Shown here piece after piece: positions 63,491 to 64,000 of a stretch of 64,000 nucleotides of DNA. A program made the translations under genes and the position numbers. The stretch comes from Nocardia higoensis NBRC 100133 (lineage in GTDB: Bacteria; Actinomycetota; Actinomycetes; Mycobacteriales; Mycobacteriaceae), in NCBI RefSeq assembly GCF_000308595.1, contig NZ_BAGA01000077.1:186001-250000 (forward strand), written 5' to 3'. Positions within the stretch are counted from its first letter, which is position 1, and each line of letters opens with the position of its first letter. The notes below the pieces were generated by a model, which was not told the DNA's origin, did not search any database, and was given only the letters and a program-made list of their open reading frames with translations.

Positions 63491-64000
63491 TCAGCGGGCC
63501 GCTCCGGCCGAAGCGTCGGTGTCGGTGTCGATACGGGCGAAGCGGGAGCGCAGCGCGAGGGAGACGTAGACCAGGCCGACGAGGACGGGCACTTCGATGA
63601 GCGGGCCGACCACGCCGGCGAGGGCTTGGCCGGAGGCGGCGCCGTAGGTCGCGATCGCGACGGCGATGGCGAGTTCGAAGTTGTTGCCCGCCGCGGTGAA
63701 GGCGAGGGTGGTGGTGCGTTCGTAGCCGAGACCGATCAGGCGGCCGTAGAGGTAGCCGCCGCCCCACATGATCGCGAAATACGCCAGCAGCGGCAGCGCG
63801 ATCCGCGCGACATCCCAGGGGCGGGAGGTGATCTGATCGCCTTGCAGGGCGAACAGGATCACGATCGTGAACAGCAGCCCGTACAGCGCCCACGGCCCGA
63901 TCGTCGGCAGCAGGCGGGACTCGTACCAGTCGCGGCCCTTGGCCCGCTCGCCGACGCGACGGGTGAGGAACCCGGCGACGAGCGGGATGCCGAGGAAGAT
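63491..64000 (-). CDS. ACR3-type arsenite efflux transporter, C-terminal part (truncated by the window edge)
   Basis: 170 residues visible, the frame running off the right edge. Hydrophobic spans (IFLGIPLVAGFLTRRVG, GPWALYGLLFTIVILFALQG, IALPLLAYFAIMWGGGYLYG) and the family block TTTLAFTAAGNNFELAIAVA with GPLIEVPVLVGLVYVSL are diagnostic of ACR3 permeases. It exports arsenite made by ArsC. The remaining operon (often an ArsR regulator) would lie beyond 64000. Confidence 0.93.
   Translation of the reverse strand: MFLGIPLVAGFLTRRVGERAKGRDWYESRLLPTIGPWALYGLLFTIVILFALQGDQITSRPWDVARIALPLLAYFAIMWGGGYLYGRLIGLGYERTTTLAFTAAGNNFELAIAVAIATYGAASGQALAGVVGPLIEVPVLVGLVYVSLALRSRFARIDTDTDASAGAAR

Overview
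The window is high-GC actinobacterial DNA, most like a mycolate-forming genus of the Nocardia/Rhodococcus type. The gene families point that way: an Acg-type nitroreductase, a mycofactocin-type short-chain dehydrogenase, an F420/LLM oxidoreductase, an Ltp2-like thiolase paired with DUF35 proteins, many FadE-type acyl-CoA dehydrogenases, GTG/TTG starts and pervasive 1-14 nt gene overlaps. Families were assigned by reading motifs, without database searches, so the genus is an inference.

Region 1 (1-17.2 kb) is about ion transport and stress. A minus-strand kdpFABC potassium pump is preceded by an extra 27-codon membrane ORF, and no kdpDE is visible. A scrap of another P-type ATPase follows. Then comes a plus-strand, nine-gene V/A-type ATPase operon (stalk-C-I-K-F-E-A-B-D) whose genes all overlap. 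It runs into a universal-stress-protein gene destroyed by IS30-transposase and serine-recombinase debris, which abuts the 3' end of a tRNA-Leu(GAG). An Acg-type nitroreductase and an intact tandem universal stress protein follow. DosR/DevR-like boxes upstream of the V-ATPase and of the stress protein suggest a hypoxia/dormancy island.

Region 2 (17.2-23.1 kb) holds an MFS exporter with an ArsR repressor, an SDR and enoyl-CoA hydratase pair behind a KstR-like palindrome, a methyltransferase, and an epoxide hydrolase divergent from a MarR regulator across clustered CCAA/TTGG palindromes.

Region 3 (23.1-47.4 kb) is a large catabolic cluster, almost all on the minus strand and read from about 44.5 kb down to 23.1 kb. 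It encodes a P450 with a one-cluster ferredoxin and a VanB-type reductase, four SDR/NTF2-type enzymes, an acyl-CoA ligase, three acyl-CoA dehydrogenases, two thiolase-fold enzymes each with a DUF35 partner, three CaiB/BaiF CoA-transferases, a tandem crotonase, an APH-type phosphotransferase, an LLM oxidoreductase and a FadR-type GntR regulator. Four copies of one AT-rich operator (AATTCnTCATGAT) sit at the heads of its transcription units, marking it as one regulon. The enzyme set fits oxidation, CoA activation, dehydrogenation and retro-aldol/thiolytic shortening of a branched alicyclic, terpenoid or steroid-like acid; the substrate is unknown.

Region 4 (47.4-64 kb) is accessory metabolism: glutamate decarboxylase, an HSL-type hydrolase, a two-component system, a FabG-like reductase, MscL, a sulfur-scavenging pair (SfnB-like and SsuD), a small exported protein, a DUF302 protein, an atypical P450 lacking the ExxR signature, an exported sulfatase with a non-canonical formylglycine motif, a TetR/FAD-monooxygenase pair with twin operators, a decayed response regulator, and arsenic genes (arsC and a partial ACR3 pump) running off the right edge.
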